Positions 62,186 through 64,000 of a stretch of DNA of 64,000 bases are shown here, in pieces (the first letter of the stretch is position 1; every line of letters starts with the position of its first letter). A program made the position numbers and the translations under genes. A model generated the notes under the pieces. That model did not search any database and was not told the origin of the DNA. It was given only the letters and a program-made list of their open reading frames with translations. Source of the stretch: Prosthecodimorpha staleyi (GTDB lineage Bacteria > Pseudomonadota > Alphaproteobacteria > Rhizobiales > Ancalomicrobiaceae); the NCBI RefSeq assembly GCF_018729455.1, contig NZ_JAHHZF010000009.1, forward strand, positions 243,176-307,175, in the 5' to 3' direction.

Positions 62186-63727
62186 ATGTCCCCCACCGCA
62201 CAAAATGCGGGCGGCCGCGCTGCCGCCCCGTCCGATATCCTGATCCGCGGCGGGGAGGTCCTGGTTGAAACCGGGCAGGGGCGCCGGCGCGAACGGGCCG
62301 ATCTGATGGTCTCGGGCGACCGGATCGCGGCGATCGGGTCGGACCTCGTGGCGCCGGCCGGATGCGCGGTTCTGGAGGCGGCCGGCCATCTGGTCCTGCC
62401 GGGGCTGATCAACGCGCATTTCCATTCGCCCGGCAACTTCATGAAGGGCATGCTCGACGGGCTGCCGCTCGAACTGTTCATGCTCTACGAGGTGCCGCCG
62501 CTGGCCGAGGGCGCCGATTCCGGCCGGCTCGCCCATGTCCGCACCCTGCTCGGCGCGCTCGAAATGCTGAAGCTCGGCATCACCTCGGTGATGGACGACG
62601 CTTTCCACGTGCCGATCGCCACCCGCGACAGCGTCGACGGCATCATGGCCGCCTACCGGGACTCCGGCATGCGCGCCCGCGTCGCCATCGACCAGCCGAA
62701 TGTGGTCGAATACGACAAGTTCCCGTTCCTCGCGGACCTGCTGCCGGCCGAGATGCGCGCGGCCATGGACGCCGCGCCGCGCCAGAGCGGAGAGGAATTG
62801 ATCGAGCTCTACCGTCACCTGATCGACACCTGGGACGGCGCTGCCGATGGTCGCCTGTCCGCCGCCCTGTCCTGCTCGGCGCCGCAGCGGGTGACGGTGC
62901 CCTATCTGGAGGCGCTGTCGCGGCTCAGCCGCGAGCGGCACCTGCCGTTCAACATCCACATCCTGGAGACCAAGCTGCAGCGCGTGCTGGGCGAGGAGAA
63001 ATACGGCCGCTCGCTGGTCCGCTACGCCCATGACAACGGCGCCCTGTCGCCCGACACCGTGGTGATCCATGCCATCTGGGTCGACGACGACGACATGCGC
63101 ATCCTGGCCGAAACCGGCGTCACGGTCGCCCACAATCCGGTCTGCAACCTCCGCCTCGGCAGCGGCATCGCGCCATTCCGGGCCTGGCGCAACGCCGGCA
63201 TCCAGGTCTGCCTCGGCACCGACGAGCTGATCGCGGACGACAGCGCCAATCTCTGGGGGGCGATCAAGGGCATGGGGTTGGTCCACACGCTCGCCGATGC
63301 TGATCCGGCGACCTGGCCGGCCGCGCCGGAGATCCTGGACACGATGTGGCACGGCGGCGCCCGCGCGCTCGGGCTCGAAGGCCGGATCGGCCGGCTCGCG
63401 CCCGGCGCGCTCGCCGACATTGCCGTCGTCGATCTCGATACCTTCGCCTTCACGCCGCTCAACGACATCGAGCGCCAGCTCGTCTATTGCGAGACCGGGT
63501 CCTCGGTGCGCCACGTCATGGTCGGCGGGCGCTGGGTGGTGCGCGACGGCCGTGTGACGACGGTCGACGAGGTCGCATTGCGCCGGGAAGCCCGCGCCAT
63601 CATGGCCGAGGCCGCCCCCGGCATGGCCGCCGCGCGCGAGGCCGCGTTGAAACTCGATCCCTACTACCGCGCCATGGTCCGCCGCGCCCACGCCCGGGAT
63701 GTCGGCCTGCGCCGCCGCCTGGACTGA
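62186..63727 (+). CDS. Amidohydrolase family protein (chlorohydrolase/cytosine-deaminase-like), copy 2
   Basis: A 513-residue metal-dependent hydrolase. It has an N-terminal outer-domain ILIRGGEVLVETGQG, the HxH metal motif in LPGLINAHFHSPG, NIHILETK, VIHAIWVDDDD and the catalytic Asp in GTDELIADDSANLW, then a C-terminal GRIGRLAPGALADIAVVDLD strand. It resembles the S-adenosylhomocysteine/8-oxoguanine deaminase and triazine-hydrolase group. It is divergent from the NitT/TauT operon containing the first amidohydrolase, so both probably belong to the same pathway. A 273-bp tail with repeats follows to the window edge. Confidence 0.92.
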   Translation: MSPTAQNAGGRAAAPSDILIRGGEVLVETGQGRRRERADLMVSGDRIAAIGSDLVAPAGCAVLEAAGHLVLPGLINAHFHSPGNFMKGMLDGLPLELFMLYEVPPLAEGADSGRLAHVRTLLGALEMLKLGITSVMDDAFHVPIATRDSVDGIMAAYRDSGMRARVAIDQPNVVEYDKFPFLADLLPAEMRAAMDAAPRQSGEELIELYRHLIDTWDGAADGRLSAALSCSAPQRVTVPYLEALSRLSRERHLPFNIHILETKLQRVLGEEKYGRSLVRYAHDNGALSPDTVVIHAIWVDDDDMRILAETGVTVAHNPVCNLRLGSGIAPFRAWRNAGIQVCLGTDELIADDSANLWGAIKGMGLVHTLADADPATWPAAPEILDTMWHGGARALGLEGRIGRLAPGALADIAVVDLDTFAFTPLNDIERQLVYCETGSSVRHVMVGGRWVVRDGRVTTVDEVALRREARAIMAEAAPGMAAAREAALKLDPYYRAMVRRAHARDVGLRRRLD

Positions 63728-63758
63728 GGGCGTCGGCTCCGCCCTGCGGTTTCCCCCG

Positions 63759-63797
63759 ATCTCCGAACGCATCCCCGGCCGGAGCGTCAGCGGAGAG
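63759..63797. repeat. Direct repeat, copy 1
   Basis: A 39-bp unit beginning ATCTCCGAACGC and ending GTCAGCGGAGAG, present again at 63962-64000 with one mismatch. It includes a CCGGCCGG core. Confidence 0.8.
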
Positions 63798-63918
63798 CCG
63801 GGGCTACTCTCCTCGCAACCTGCCGCAAGATTTTGTTTTCTCATGTGATCTTGACGCGGCCGTGAGGCGAGTAGGTCCCGGATCGGCGGCCCTGCGGGCC
63901 TTGTCCGGGATTGCGGTT

Positions 63919-63928
63919 GGGGGGGGGG
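63919..63928. repeat. Homopolymeric G run (10 G)
   Basis: A tract of ten consecutive G residues in noncoding DNA between the two direct repeat copies, a likely hotspot for slippage or sequencing error. Confidence 0.8.
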
Positions 63929-63961
63929 AAAGGGGCGCGGGATGCCGCCGGAGAGCCCCCA

Positions 63962-64000
63962 ATCTCCGAACGGATCCCCGGCCGGAGCGTCAGCGGAGAG
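63962..64000. repeat. Direct repeat, copy 2 (runs to window end)
   Basis: 38 of 39 positions match copy 1. The repeat reaches the last base, so its full extent is not known. The region 63728-64000 has no recognisable gene. Confidence 0.8.

Noticed and set aside
1..64000. CRISPR arrays, tRNA or rRNA genes, transposases, integrases
   Set aside because: No regularly spaced repeats, cloverleaf-like sequences, rRNA segments or recombinase-like proteins were recognised on either strand.

Overview
The window looks like the chromosome of a high-GC alphaproteobacterium, most probably Hyphomicrobiales (Rhizobiales). The support is the block NDUFA12-type complex I subunit, DUF2155 protein, aat, accC, accB and DsbA-like thioredoxin, plus a long class II (B12-dependent) ribonucleotide reductase with paired NrdR boxes. 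Genus cannot be assigned from the sequence alone. No rRNA, tRNA, CRISPR array, integrase or insertion sequence was seen.

Region 1 (1-25.9 kb) is a catabolic island. It holds two HyuB-type hydantoinase/oxoprolinase subunits (one cut by the left edge), HyuA, three short-chain dehydrogenase/epimerase-type proteins, an HpaB-type flavin monooxygenase, a PuuE-like deacetylase, a cytoplasmic-looking gamma-glutamyltransferase paired with an M20 amidohydrolase, and a six-gene operon: acetoin-dehydrogenase-type E1alpha/E1beta/E2, a VOC protein, a GMC oxidoreductase and its small subunit. It also has a polar amino-acid ABC importer with permease and ATPase fused in one chain, an XRE-cupin regulator, RidA, a class III aminotransferase and an enolase-superfamily enzyme. 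Nearly every divergent promoter region carries a 17-bp dyad of the form GCAAG-N3-CTTGC, in the best case a perfect palindrome. This suggests one regulon for one undescribed pathway, with the XRE-cupin protein the only transcription factor inside the island.

Region 2 (25.9-42.8 kb) is mostly core genome: a RES/Xre toxin-antitoxin pair at the boundary, nrdJ, a stand-alone receiver protein, NDUFA12, a lipoprotein with a coupled 83-residue protein, DUF2155, aat-accC-accB, DsbA-like, a class I aminotransferase, and an MFS-GntR pair. A low-GC gene with a PD-(D/E)XK-like signature interrupts the DUF2155-aat neighbourhood and looks acquired.

Region 3 (42.8-63.7 kb) is again catabolic. It contains a transthyretin-like protein lacking two HIUase catalytic residues, a spermidine/putrescine-type ABC importer, two amidases each next to an Asp/Glu-racemase-superfamily protein, an AraC regulator divergent from a Baeyer-Villiger monooxygenase plus serine esterase, and a NitT/TauT ABC importer in one operon with a nitrilase and an amidohydrolase, with a second amidohydrolase divergent. 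The content points to uptake and hydrolysis of amides, ureides, cyclic imides or N-heterocycles; substrates are inferred, not shown.
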